Origin: ZC4RG30 sp963726085
GTDB lineage: Bacteria; Pseudomonadota; Gammaproteobacteria; Steroidobacterales; Steroidobacteraceae
Length of the DNA: 64,000 nucleotides
Assembly (NCBI GenBank): GCA_963726085.1
Contig: CAVSAR010000001.1
Span: 682,001-746,000 of the forward strand
Direction of reading: 5' to 3'
Part shown: piece by piece, positions 36,551 through 46,032 of the stretch
Numbering within the stretch: position 1 is the first letter of the stretch
Layout of the letters: each line of letters opens with the position of its first letter
The notes under the pieces: model-generated
The model's input: only the letters and a program-made list of their open reading frames with translations
What the model was told of the DNA's origin: nothing
Databases searched by the model: none
Program-made: the position numbers and the translations under genes

Positions 36551-39397
36551 TCAGTTACAGCTGGTCAGGCCATTGATCCAGCTGGTCAGCAACGCCACGC
36601 CAGCCGCATCGACCACCCGCGGCTGGAATGGCGGCATGGACGTGATGTCGGTGCGTGCCGGACGCAGCGCCACGATGGACTGCGCAGCCGAACCCACCGC
36701 AATCAACCGCGCATTGGCGATCCCCAGGCTGTCCTGGGGAACGGCATTGCAGGCATTGGTGGCGGCCAGCGACGTCGTGTAGCGCAGGTCCATGTTGCTG
36801 GGCGTCGGGCCGCCGGGCCGATGGCACTGCGAACAGTTGGTATGCAGGTAGGCGCGGGCACGCTGCGCCAGCGTGCCGCCGGTGCCGTACGGATCCGGCA
36901 TGGTGGGCAGGTTGGCCACCGGTTGTGACAACGGCGGCGACAGCATATTGATGTGATCCAGCGTGGTCAGCTCGTTGGCGGTGCGACCGTTGGGATACCC
37001 GAAAAGCGTATTCAGCTGCGCCACTTCCGTCCCCAGCGTGCGCCCGGCCGCTGCCGTGTGGCAGCGCAGGCAATCGGACTCGCTGGGAAAGCGCCACTGC
37101 TGGGCACCGATGGTGACTGACTTGCCACCGATCACGCGCGTGGCATCGGTCTGCTGCGCATTCCATTCGTAGGTGTAGCCGGCCCAACTGCCGTCATTGT
37201 GGTGCATGAACAGGCGCGTCTCGACCAGCGCGCCATTGAGGCGGAAATGCTTGACCAGCACGCTGCCAACGGGAAAATCCAAATGATTCGCGGCATTGAC
37301 AGTGATGGGCTGACCGTCCGGCACTGCCATGTAGCGCGACTTCACCGCGTTGTCAGACCAGAACGCCGCGACCGGGGCATACGCAATCAGCCCGGAGGCA
37401 GGCAGCGTCGCATCGTTGCTGTCGACACATCCGGTCGCCGAGAGCTTGTCCGGAATGACGTGACCGCCACCCCCACCAGCGGCGGGCACGATCTTAACGA
37501 TCCCGTCGTTGCCGGTGGCGGTGAGCTGCAACACATACAGTTCTCCATCCGCCCCTTCGGCGAATGAAGAAAATTCAAAGCCCGACGAGAAACCATCCTG
37601 CTGCGTCACCACCAGCGTGGGCGTGGTGCCGGTGTCGATGTTCCAGATGAATCCGGTGCCGTAGTCCCCGAACAGGTAGCGCCCGACGAGCCCGGGGATC
37701 TGGGTGCCGCGATAGACATAGCCGCCCACGATGGCCTGTCCCTGGAAGTGGTCGAACTCGGCGATGGGCGCGATGCTGGTGGCGGCGTTGGGGCCGCAGT
37801 CGGAGTTGTAGACATGGCTGGCCTCGAAGCAACGCCAGCCATAATTGCCACCCACGGTGACATGATCCACCTCTTCATACAGATCCTGGCCCACGTCGCC
37901 CACCCACAGGTCCTGGGTCGCGCGGTCGAAGCTCCAGCGCCAGGGATTGCGAAACCCATAGGCGTAGATCTCCGGGCAGTTCAGCGTGAACAGGCTTTGG
38001 TCGTTGTTGCAGACCGGATTGCCGGCAAACGGATTGCCCGGCGGAATGGCATAGGGCGCGCCACCGGTTGAGCCGTTGACGTCGATGCGCAACATCTTGC
38101 CCATCAAGGTGGACAGCCGCTGGCCATTGCCAATGGGGGGATGAGGATCACCGTCGCCGCCGCCATCGCCGACGCCGACATAGAGGAACCCGTCCGGGCC
38201 GAATACCACGTTGCCACCGTGATGCCAGATACCGGGCAGGTTAATCGTCAATATGGGGCGCGCAGTCAGGGGCTGCAGCGTCAGGCCGCCATCCAAGGAC
38301 TGGAATTCCACGACGTTGAAGATTTCGCCGGACCCGCCGGTATAGGTATACGCCAGGTACACCTTGTGGTTGGTCGCGTAATCGGGATTGAACACCATGC
38401 CCAGCAAGCCGCGTTCGGCCCCATCGTAATCCACCACGCCACTGAGGTCGATGAAGACCCGGCTGGAGGTAACATTGTCCTGGTTATCGAATACCTTGAC
38501 GTGGCCAGTCTGCTCGACCACGTACCAGCGACTGGCATCGGCCGGCTCACGCACCATGGCAACCGGGGAATCAAAGGTCAAATGCGTATAGACGGGCTGC
38601 AGCCCGAATGACCCGTCCACGATCGGCGCGTCGCCGGCCAGGCACGTTGTGTTTGAGGGACGCACATCGAGACCGGAGGTAGGAGGCACCGCCAGCGTCG
38701 ACACGGTAGCCGCAGCGGACTGGCCGGATTCGTTTGGGGTGGTCGCGTTGTCGTAGGCACTTACGGTATAGCTATAGCCGGTACTGGCCACCAGTCCGGT
38801 ATCCGTATAGGTGGTGCCCGCGACCGTGCCCACGGGCGTGGTGCTGCCGCCTCGGAACACGTGGTACCCGGCCACACCGGTGCCCACATCCGTGGCAGCG
38901 GTCCAGGTCAGCCGCACTGACGTATCCGATACGGCAAATCCGCTCAGACCGGTGGGCACTGTCGGTGGCGTCACGTCCGGCGACGCCAGCGTCGTGGCAC
39001 TTGCCACGGCAGACGCGGCCGATTCATTGGGCGGAGTGGCCATGTCGTATGCGCGTACGGAATAGCTGTAGCTGGTGCTGGCCGTGAGCCCGGTATCCAG
39101 ATAGGTCGTGCCGGTTACCGTGGCCAGCGGCGTGGTGCTGCTGCCACGGAACACGTGATAGCCGGCCACGCCGGTGCCGGCATCAGTGGAAGCCATCCAG
39201 CTCAGCCGCACCGCCGTATCCGACGCTGGGTTTGCAGTCAGCGCCGTCGGCACTGTCGGCGGCAATGTGTCAGGCGGCAAGGTCGGGGGCGCGCCGGGGT
39301 CCACCGAGCTGCACGCAGCCAGGAACATGGTTGCCAGCAAAATCCCGCAACCGAGGATCCGAACCCTGGACCTGACTCGTCGGGAATTGGGCAACAT
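36551..39397 (-). CDS. FN3-FN3-PQQ-type sugar dehydrogenase-dihaem cytochrome fusion lipoprotein
   Basis: A 948-residue predicted lipoprotein. The signal ends in the lipobox LAAC (ATMFLAACSS). Two fibronectin type III repeats (~35-220) share the GYHVFRGSSTTP block. A GSDH/PQQ glucose dehydrogenase-like six-bladed domain (~250-620) has NQDNVTSSRVFIDLSG, HHGGNVVFGPDG, NYGWRCFEASHVY and YRGTQIPGLVGRYLFGDYG. A C-terminal part resembles SO_2930/HNE_0200-family dihaem cytochromes, with CLRCH (~776) and CSQCH (~855) plus DKLSATGCVD and AFWSDNAVKSRY. The sugar domain would pass electrons to the haems and on to cytochrome c. An upstream ATG at 39427 is possible. Confidence 0.88.
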   Translation of the reverse strand: MLPNSRRVRSRVRILGCGILLATMFLAACSSVDPGAPPTLPPDTLPPTVPTALTANPASDTAVRLSWMASTDAGTGVAGYHVFRGSSTTPLATVTGTTYLDTGLTASTSYSYSVRAYDMATPPNESAASAVASATTLASPDVTPPTVPTGLSGFAVSDTSVRLTWTAATDVGTGVAGYHVFRGGSTTPVGTVAGTTYTDTGLVASTGYSYTVSAYDNATTPNESGQSAAATVSTLAVPPTSGLDVRPSNTTCLAGDAPIVDGSFGLQPVYTHLTFDSPVAMVREPADASRWYVVEQTGHVKVFDNQDNVTSSRVFIDLSGVVDYDGAERGLLGMVFNPDYATNHKVYLAYTYTGGSGEIFNVVEFQSLDGGLTLQPLTARPILTINLPGIWHHGGNVVFGPDGFLYVGVGDGGGDGDPHPPIGNGQRLSTLMGKMLRIDVNGSTGGAPYAIPPGNPFAGNPVCNNDQSLFTLNCPEIYAYGFRNPWRWSFDRATQDLWVGDVGQDLYEEVDHVTVGGNYGWRCFEASHVYNSDCGPNAATSIAPIAEFDHFQGQAIVGGYVYRGTQIPGLVGRYLFGDYGTGFIWNIDTGTTPTLVVTQQDGFSSGFEFSSFAEGADGELYVLQLTATGNDGIVKIVPAAGGGGGHVIPDKLSATGCVDSNDATLPASGLIAYAPVAAFWSDNAVKSRYMAVPDGQPITVNAANHLDFPVGSVLVKHFRLNGALVETRLFMHHNDGSWAGYTYEWNAQQTDATRVIGGKSVTIGAQQWRFPSESDCLRCHTAAAGRTLGTEVAQLNTLFGYPNGRTANELTTLDHINMLSPPLSQPVANLPTMPDPYGTGGTLAQRARAYLHTNCSQCHRPGGPTPSNMDLRYTTSLAATNACNAVPQDSLGIANARLIAVGSAAQSIVALRPARTDITSMPPFQPRVVDAAGVALLTSWINGLTSCN

Positions 39398-39488
39398 TGT
39401 TGGCAGCACACCACAACGAGTGGACAAACTCCAGATGTCACCGGCCTGCTACAGGCCGATTTAATGGGTTCTTAAGGTGACATAAGAA

Positions 39489-39518
39489 GGCCCGGTACAG
39501 GTTTCCCCATACCGGGCC
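39489..39518 (-). terminator. Rho-independent-type terminator after the TonB receptor
   Basis: A perfect 9-bp inverted repeat (GGCCCGGTA / TACCGGGCC) with a 12-base loop lies 24 bp past the TonB receptor stop on the minus strand. A short T-rich run TTCTTAT follows. It separates the receptor from the sugar-dehydrogenase gene. Confidence 0.65.
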
Positions 39519-39541
39519 GCAGCTTCGTGCCGCAAGCAGCT

Positions 39542-42500
39542 CTAGAACTTCAGGCTGACGCCTACCGTGAAGTACCGGCCAATGACGTCATAGCCACCGT
39601 TGGTCTGCGACGCGGCGGCCTCTCCCAGGACCTGCGGTGGCGCCTTGTCAAACAGGTTATTGACGTTGCCGTAGATCTCCATCGTGCCGCCACCCATGGG
39701 AATGCGGTAGCCCAGACGAGTGTCCCAGTACACCAGCGAGCCAACCGTATTGTCGGCCACGTCGTAGATGACCCCGGAGCCGGTGACGGTGGTGACACCG
39801 CCGGCCACCGTGCCCAGCGGTCGCTCCAGGTTGTAGCGCGCGTTCAACACGCCGCCACTGAGGTAGCGAGCCTGCAGGTTCCAGTTGAAGGGACCGTTGT
39901 CATAGGTCATCGACGCATTGATCCGGGTCTTCATGAACTGGTCAAGGACGCTGTTGGTCAGGTCGGTCTTGACCCCCGCGGAGCTGGTGGTCGAGTTCTC
40001 GAGCAGGTAGGTACCCATGACCCGGAACCCTAAATGCTCGTTGCCGCCCACGATCTTGATGGGGTGCGTGTACCCGATCTCCATGTCGATAGCTTCGTAA
40101 TTGCTCTTGGACAGGTTCTGGTACAGCTGCGGGATGAACAGGATGATATTGGTGGCCGGATCACGCACGATCAGCTTGCACTGGTCCTGGTTGCCGTCCA
40201 GATAGCACTCGTTGACCACCGACTGCGCGGGCAGCTGCTCGATCGCGTTGTCGATGCTGACATTGATCCAATCCACCGACACGTCAAGTCCCTGCACCCA
40301 GTTGGGCCGGTAGACGAGACCGGCCGTAAAGGTGTCGGCCTCCTCTGGTTTGACGTTCGGATTGCCGCCACTGACCGTCGTGACGACAGTGCCCTGCACC
40401 CAGCCGGCCGGGGCCAGGGGATCGTTGATCGGCCCGGTGAATCCGCCCGTGCGATCGAAGCGCTCGGCAATGTTGGCCGCGCGCGTATCGTGGGAGTACG
40501 TGCCACGCAGCCGGTACTCGTCAGTGAACGACGCGTCCAGGCCGGCCTTGTAGGACCAGATGTCGCCAGATCCTTCGTAGTTGGCAAAGCGCACCGCCGC
40601 CTGCAGGTTCAGCACCTTCATCCACGATTTTTCCGACAGCAGCGGGAATACCGTTTCTGCGTACGCCTCGACCACGTCAAAGGAACCGGAAATGAATGGC
40701 ACGTTCGAGAACTGTGTATCGACGCTGTTCTGGTAGGGGTTGGACGGCACGCCGCGCACGCCGATATTGCCCGGTGGACGGATGCCCCGGGCCACCTGGG
40801 ATATGCACTTGGGGTTGGTCGCCACCACGTTGTCCGGGCACCAGACCGGGTAGTACGTGGGGTCGGCGGCCGTATTGCCCTGCGAATCCCAGACGTTCTG
40901 GTCGATGCTCTCCTTGCGATAGGACGCGCCCAGCGCGCCATCGACGTCCCCTGCCCAGCCCGTGAAGAGCTTGCCGCTGGAAGTGAGCTCCGCAATGGAC
41001 TGTTCGGTGGTGGTCTTGCGGTGCTTGTCCTCATCACCCACATAGCTGAAGGGGGGACCATACAGCGGCTTACCGGTGGAGTCGTAACCGATGAACGGGT
41101 TGGTGGTGACACTGACGTTGTCGTCGTAGCCCTTGATCCAGTTGACGGCCGCCGGACTGGCGTTGCCACTGCCAAACACGTTGAGCGGCACGCAGCCTGG
41201 CACGTTGCCGGAGATCACCGTGACACGACAGCGAATGGCGCCCGTAGCCGGATCCTTCACGGCATCGACTGCCAGGTACACGCGGTCCAGTCGCAGTCCC
41301 TGTTCCTGCGCCGCATCGAGTCGGTTCCTGCCGTACTGCAAGTAGCCATCGATCTGCCACTGGTTGAGGAACCCGTTGGTATCCAGGGTGGTCTTGAAGC
41401 CCGTCGTGACCGTGTCCATGATGTTGGTGTTGTCGAAGCGACCCGTGCCCCAGTCGGCCCGGGTGGCCGCCTTGGTCATCGTCATGCTGGTCACACCCGC
41501 CGCAGTCATCAGGGCGGCAATTTGCGGCGGCAGGAACGCATTGTCATTGAAGATTGTGAAGTTCTGTGGTGGGGCGCTGCCGATATCGCCCACCCGGGCG
41601 AAGTAACTCAGCGACTGCTCGGCATAGATGCCCTGCACAAAGACATTGGTATGGTCCCCGATGTCGGTATCCAGGTGCAGGAAGGCCTTCTTCAGGTTCC
41701 ACGCCGGCAACAGCGATGTGTCCGTCGCGGCGAGGTTCTCGCCGCCGCCGCCGGACATCACGGGGCTGGTGGCCGCCGGTCCGGTGGCCGGAAGGGTCTT
41801 GTAAAAGGGAATTGCCGACCCATCGGGCGACAGTTCATACAACTTTGTGGTGGCTGGGGTAGCGCCAATCGACAGCAGGCCGTCGTAGGTCAACTGCGTA
41901 CTGTGCAGGTTGCAGGCCGGGACCAGCCGCGGAACCGCCGCGGAATAGCCGCCATTGGCCGGCAGGTAGGTGGCCGCGTTATAAGCCGGGGGAGCCGACC
42001 CTGCGATGAGGGCCACGTTGGCCGGAACCGCCGGGTTTTGCATCAGCCCGCAGCCGTTGTACCACTCGCGCCCCTGGTATCCCACGATCTCATCGCGCGT
42101 GTTGTATCCGGCGGAAAACAGGATATGGGCCTTCTCGCCGAGGGCGCTGCCAAACGCCATGGTGTATTGCTGGCTGCGACCATCCCCCAGTTCAGAGAAG
42201 CCGGTCTCCGCTGAGGCACGAAACCCCTCCATCTTGGTGTCGAGGATGTAATTGACCACGCCGGAAACCGCGTCGGTGCCGTAGGACGCACTGGCTCCGC
42301 CCGTGACTACCTCGACGCTCTTGAGTACTTCTTCCGGGAAAAGATTGATGTCGGGACCGCCATAGGCCGTGGATGGCACCATGCGACGGCCGTCCAGCAA
42401 TGTCAGGGTGCGCTTGCTGCCCAGGCCGCGCAGGTTCAGCGACCCACCACCCGGGCTGTTGAAGAAGCCACCGCTGCCGAGGCTGCCGAAGTTCTCGCTG

Positions 42501-42805
42501 GTGGCGCTCTGGCCAGAAAACTGCGGCAACTGCGTCAACGCGGCCGTGATGCTCTGGGGCGCCATGGCCTGCAGTTCGGTCGCCGAAATTGCAGCGACCG
42601 GGGTCGGTGTGGTCATGCCCACGGCCTGCTGGATGCGCGTGCCGGTAACGGTCACTTCCGCCAGGGTGTCGCTTGAGGCATCCGCGGCCATGGCCAGGTG
42701 CGTCCCGGCCATGGCCAGTCCCACGGCAAGCACCAGCGGCTTCTTGCTGAACTCGATTACTGCAGGCTTATGCGAAGCGGCCCTAGGGCCCACGGATGAA
42801 ATCAT
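39542..42805 (-). CDS. TonB-dependent outer-membrane receptor
   Basis: A 1087-residue outer-membrane transporter. After a signal region (MISSVGPRAASHKPAVIEFSKK...AMAADAS) comes a TonB-box-like LAEVTVTGTR. The plug domain (~50-190) has VAAISATELQAMAPQSITAALTQLPQF, NLRGLGSKRTLTLLDGRRMVPS and VVTGGASASYGTDAVSGVVNYI. The large barrel ends YFTVGVSLKF with the terminal aromatic residue. No STN domain is present. The length and plug style match receptors abundant in Steroidobacter/Xanthomonas-type bacteria for carbohydrates or other large substrates; the substrate is unknown. An unusually strong AAAGGGGGGAT ribosome site precedes the ATG. Confidence 0.93.
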   Translation of the reverse strand: MISSVGPRAASHKPAVIEFSKKPLVLAVGLAMAGTHLAMAADASSDTLAEVTVTGTRIQQAVGMTTPTPVAAISATELQAMAPQSITAALTQLPQFSGQSATSENFGSLGSGGFFNSPGGGSLNLRGLGSKRTLTLLDGRRMVPSTAYGGPDINLFPEEVLKSVEVVTGGASASYGTDAVSGVVNYILDTKMEGFRASAETGFSELGDGRSQQYTMAFGSALGEKAHILFSAGYNTRDEIVGYQGREWYNGCGLMQNPAVPANVALIAGSAPPAYNAATYLPANGGYSAAVPRLVPACNLHSTQLTYDGLLSIGATPATTKLYELSPDGSAIPFYKTLPATGPAATSPVMSGGGGENLAATDTSLLPAWNLKKAFLHLDTDIGDHTNVFVQGIYAEQSLSYFARVGDIGSAPPQNFTIFNDNAFLPPQIAALMTAAGVTSMTMTKAATRADWGTGRFDNTNIMDTVTTGFKTTLDTNGFLNQWQIDGYLQYGRNRLDAAQEQGLRLDRVYLAVDAVKDPATGAIRCRVTVISGNVPGCVPLNVFGSGNASPAAVNWIKGYDDNVSVTTNPFIGYDSTGKPLYGPPFSYVGDEDKHRKTTTEQSIAELTSSGKLFTGWAGDVDGALGASYRKESIDQNVWDSQGNTAADPTYYPVWCPDNVVATNPKCISQVARGIRPPGNIGVRGVPSNPYQNSVDTQFSNVPFISGSFDVVEAYAETVFPLLSEKSWMKVLNLQAAVRFANYEGSGDIWSYKAGLDASFTDEYRLRGTYSHDTRAANIAERFDRTGGFTGPINDPLAPAGWVQGTVVTTVSGGNPNVKPEEADTFTAGLVYRPNWVQGLDVSVDWINVSIDNAIEQLPAQSVVNECYLDGNQDQCKLIVRDPATNIILFIPQLYQNLSKSNYEAIDMEIGYTHPIKIVGGNEHLGFRVMGTYLLENSTTSSAGVKTDLTNSVLDQFMKTRINASMTYDNGPFNWNLQARYLSGGVLNARYNLERPLGTVAGGVTTVTGSGVIYDVADNTVGSLVYWDTRLGYRIPMGGGTMEIYGNVNNLFDKAPPQVLGEAAASQTNGGYDVIGRYFTVGVSLKF

Positions 42806-43081
42806 GATCCCCCCCTTTAATTATTCAGCGACATCACTCTGGTTGACGCCACCGCCGGACCGTAGCAACAGGGTCACCGGCTAGCACTGGGGGGTCGGGT
42901 TATGGCTGGTGATCGACGATTGGTTATGGCATGGTCAAATTGCCTGCTCCGGCCGAACGTCTTGACCGGGGCGGCTGGCCAGTTGCGTGCGACCGGGCTC
43001 TATGAATTAGCGCTCGTTCATGCGACACCAGTCCTGGACGTCTATCGGTGCTTGATCGAGCCACCAGAGCAGGAGATCTAC

Positions 43082-43378
43082 ATGCCCGCGTTCAATTCAG
43101 TTCGCTTTCGCGTAAAGCCGGGGCGTGATCAGGATTTCATAGATGCCCACAAGAAGATCGTGATGAATTGGCCGGGACTCAAGCACGCCAACCTGATCAA
43201 GGGCGCCGATGGCGCCTTTTGCATCATTGCCGAGTGGACCGACATGGATGCGTTGACCGCGGCGCGCCCGCTGATGATCGCGGCACTGGATTCCTTTCGC
43301 CACTTGCTGCAGGAGCTGGGCGGCGGCCTGGGTGTCACCGATCCGATCGCCGGGCCGGTAGTCCTGGCGCTTAAATAG
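43082..43378 (+). CDS. ABM-superfamily (dimeric alpha/beta barrel) small protein
   Basis: A 98-residue cytoplasmic protein. FNSVRFRVKPGRDQDFIDAHKKI, GLKHANLIKGADGAFCIIAEWTDMDALTAARPLM and ALDSFRHLLQELGGGLGVTDPIAGPVVLAL follow the ferredoxin-like pattern of antibiotic-biosynthesis-monooxygenase-type proteins. A cofactor-free oxygenase or decay role is possible; there is no direct evidence. AGGAGATCT lies at the correct distance before the ATG, which sets this start over longer frames. It is followed by an unrecognised gene on the same strand. Confidence 0.75.
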   Translation: MPAFNSVRFRVKPGRDQDFIDAHKKIVMNWPGLKHANLIKGADGAFCIIAEWTDMDALTAARPLMIAALDSFRHLLQELGGGLGVTDPIAGPVVLALK

Positions 43379-43473
43379 GAATTACTTGCCAGCCCAGCCA
43401 TCGACGTAAAAAGCTGTAAACTTGTGCACGCCCGGTCGGGCCAGGGTGAGGTGCGGAGGACAACGGGAGCTCA

Positions 43474-44319
43474 GTGGGCCAATCCGAGACGGCAATCAGG
43501 GAGTCCATCAATCTCGCCGAGCGCATCCGCAAGGACTTCGGCTTTGAAATCTCCGTCATTGGCGGCAACGGATCGCGCGCCAACCCCTGGTACATCATCG
43601 AACCGGACCGCGAACGCGCCGCGCTGCACGCCATGCAGTTGCTGACGGCGTTTTGCAGTATCCAGGGCGCGCTGTGGCGCGCCGACAAGCCGCAAGCGGT
43701 GGAAGAAGCCCCTGACCAGCTGCGGGTGGCCATTGAACGGATCCGGTTCCTGGACGGGCAATCCGTCTCGGAACGCGTGGCCTATTACTTCCAGTTTGAT
43801 GCCCCTGCGGCCCAGGTGGACCCGCAGAATGTCCTTGGCTGCGTCCAGCCGCAGGTGGGCATGGTGCTGCCTTACCAGCTTGGCTGGCTGCATTACGAGG
43901 GCGCCACCGAATCCATGCCCAGTGACGTGTCCGGCACCGGCTACGCGGCCCCCTATGGTGCTCCGGGCATCGAGGCCACGATTTTCCTGTACCGCAATAG
44001 CAGCGCCCTGCCTGACAGGACCCTCGATGTCCCGGACCTCGACTACGAATTCGCCGAGGCGGACAGGATGCTGCAGATCCACTCCGGCAGCATGGCCCTT
44101 GGCGATGCCCAGGTCGTTCATCCTGAACTGGCGCGCCTGCCCTGGAAGACCAGGACTTACACCACCGCCGAGGGCGGGTGCGCGTTCCTGATGCTGACTG
44201 CCGCCGGCGACCACTTCATCAAGGTGCGCATGACGGCCAAACCGGATCCGAAGGTGCTTGAATGCGCCAGGGCGACGTTCGAGGAGCTGCTGCACGTCGC
44301 GGACGTGGTCCCGCGCTGA
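43474..44319 (+). CDS. Unrecognised soluble protein
   Basis: A 281-residue predicted cytoplasmic protein I cannot place. It has no signal peptide or membrane segment, good codon usage and a GTG start with GGGAG upstream. The N-terminus GQSETAIRESINLAERIRKDFGFEISVIGGNGSRANPWYII and the centre FLYRNSSALPDRTLDVPDLDYEFAEADRM are distinctive. The C-terminal part (GGCAFLMLTAAGDHFIKVRMTAKPDP...ATFEELLHVADV) looks like a lipoprotein/LolA- or PsbP-like mixed alpha-beta segment, which is only an impression. It follows the ABM gene by 95 bp. Confidence 0.72.
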   Translation: MGQSETAIRESINLAERIRKDFGFEISVIGGNGSRANPWYIIEPDRERAALHAMQLLTAFCSIQGALWRADKPQAVEEAPDQLRVAIERIRFLDGQSVSERVAYYFQFDAPAAQVDPQNVLGCVQPQVGMVLPYQLGWLHYEGATESMPSDVSGTGYAAPYGAPGIEATIFLYRNSSALPDRTLDVPDLDYEFAEADRMLQIHSGSMALGDAQVVHPELARLPWKTRTYTTAEGGCAFLMLTAAGDHFIKVRMTAKPDPKVLECARATFEELLHVADVVPR

Positions 44320-44716
44320 AGGCGCAGGCAGTGCACGCCGTCTGACCCGAGCCTGTGCTTGCGGCAGGTTAGCAGGAGCGCATAACGGTGAGGACGCCGA
44401 CGGCACTTGACCGCTGACCGCGCCGGCACCCTGCGCCGCGGGTGCCCCAAAATCCTGCCCCGCCCGATTTTCACGTCCCGGGAAAGCAGGTCGATCTAAC
44501 CCCCAGTCCGATCCCCTGGCTCCGCAAGGCACCGAACATTCTGTTTAGTCTTGTGGCGCGGCCGGCACGGTGAGCAGATCGAACGTGACAAACCCGTGAC
44601 GTCGTGGCGTGGCGACGCTCCAGTTGGCGTTTTCACAAACACTTCATATCCGCGCTCGAACTAATCGCGCAGGGCGTGATCACACTGGGGGCGTACTTCT
44701 TACAGAGGATCGCCCT
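44320..44716. other. 397-bp non-coding stretch
   Basis: No supported gene. It holds GTTAGC and GCATAAC facing each other near 44369-44387, and otherwise mixed sequence of lower GC toward the right end. I looked for tRNA, terminator and phage or transposon ends and found none that stand up. Confidence 0.5.
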
Positions 44717-44920
44717 ATGCACAGTGCAATACTGACTGTGGCGTTGTTCCACTCCGTGGCCGTATTGGAACTCTTCGCCTTCGCCGCATTTGAGGCCTGT
44801 CGGCCCGCACCGCGACGTACGCCCGGCGTTGCGTGGGTGGCCACGCCGTTGCCAGAGGCCGTGGTGAAACCAGATGCCTCAAACGGTGATTACGCCGATA
44901 GCTATGACGAAGCTGCGTGA
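44717..44920 (+). CDS. Possible small membrane or exported protein
   Basis: A 67-codon frame starting ATG with AGAGGAT just upstream. The product has a hydrophobic N-terminus (SAILTVALFHSVAVLELFAFAAFEA), then a Pro/Arg-rich middle and an acidic end GDYADSYDEAA. It could be a small membrane protein. There is no recognised family, and the call rests on the ribosome site and the hydrophobic segment only. Confidence 0.35.
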   Translation: MHSAILTVALFHSVAVLELFAFAAFEACRPAPRRTPGVAWVATPLPEAVVKPDASNGDYADSYDEAA

Positions 44921-45297
44921 GTCCGGCATGGCAGGAGCTGCGGTGCCGCATGGCGCCGCAGCCCCTGTTGACCCTGTGTCCACGCGTCTAGCCAGTCGAT
45001 TCGTAACTGCCCTTGGCAAGACTCCATGGGCCGCCTCGAAGGGGCTGCCCATAAGCCGAGCCCGGGCAGCGTCCTTACCGTCCGGGCTCAGTTTGCATGT
45101 GAAGAAGTCTCGCTAGAGGTTCATTCACCGCAACTGCAGCCTGCGCTCCGCAGGGCGGAAACAAAACCCAAGGATGCCTCGCCCGCACGCAGGATTTGGC
45201 CTACGCAAGCGACCTCGCGGGCGCGGCCGCGTAGCCGCGAGCCCTCACCCAGGGGGCACCTGATGGTTTGGCACGACCTCAGCTAATCGAAGTTGCG
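44921..45297. other. 377-bp non-coding stretch with strong inverted repeat
   Basis: No supported gene. A GC-rich hairpin, CTCGCGG...CCGCGAG, lies near 45216-45243, and GTTGCGCTAAC runs into the stop of the DUF998 gene at 45293-45303. It could be a terminator or recombination-type site for the leftward genes to its right; neither is shown. Confidence 0.4.
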
Positions 45298-45960
45298 CTA
45301 ACCAGGGCGACATCTTGCATCGAGAGTGTCGCGAACTGGCCCAGCGTGGCCGCGCAACTGGGCGCCCGCCAGTACAGCGAACCACAGCATCGTGGCGTAG
45401 ATGTTGACACGCTCGGTAAGACCCATCCATGGCGTGGATTGCCCCACTGCAAGCTGCGGAATCTGCAAGGACGTCAGTACGCCAAAGGCAATGACGATGC
45501 CGATCGTCGCAAACGAGTAGCAGCGAAACCACCTTTCTAACAGGAAGGCCCCTGCAACCATGGACAACAGAATGAACAATGACATCAGCAATGTCATGCC
45601 GCCGTGCAGGCTACCGCGCGGCGTCGGCGCTGCCCCACGCACGTCCATTTGAAACATCAAGGCTGAGATCATGCTGACAACGGCGTATCCGACAATCATG
45701 AGGCCGGTGATTCTGGGAACGTGCTTTGGACCAGGGGACGCCCACACACCCAATGCGAAAATGAACGTAAGCGCGTTATACGCGATACTCATTACGAGCA
45801 TGAATGATCGCGTCGGGGCGCCCGTGGCCAGCAACTCGCTGAAATTCTGGTCGGCATAGCTATAGCCTTCGTATCGCCAGCCCGCCATCACGTCAGTGAC
45901 CACATAGAGCAGCGAGGAGAGCATGCCGCACAGGAGCGAGAGCTTTCGAACCATCTTCAC
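45298..45960 (-). CDS. DUF998 family membrane protein
   Basis: A 220-residue inner-membrane protein with about six segments. It starts KMVRKLSLLCGMLSSLLYVVTDVMAGWRYEGYSYADQNFSELLATGAPTR, the DUF998 pattern (YSY..Q..SELLA.GAPTR), then ALTFIFALGVWA, GLMIVGYAVVSMISALMFQMDVRG and LHGGMTLLMSLFILLSMVAGAF. The function is unknown. It is one of five consecutive single-gene units on the minus strand with sizeable spacers, none obviously related in function. Confidence 0.85.
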   Translation of the reverse strand: MKMVRKLSLLCGMLSSLLYVVTDVMAGWRYEGYSYADQNFSELLATGAPTRSFMLVMSIAYNALTFIFALGVWASPGPKHVPRITGLMIVGYAVVSMISALMFQMDVRGAAPTPRGSLHGGMTLLMSLFILLSMVAGAFLLERWFRCYSFATIGIVIAFGVLTSLQIPQLAVGQSTPWMGLTERVNIYATMLWFAVLAGAQLRGHAGPVRDTLDARCRPG

Positions 45961-46032
45961 CTTTGCCTATTTGCGTGGCGACCTGGGTGCGGCCCTAAGG
46001 GCCCCGTTTAGCGGCCGGTCACCGAAAGGATC

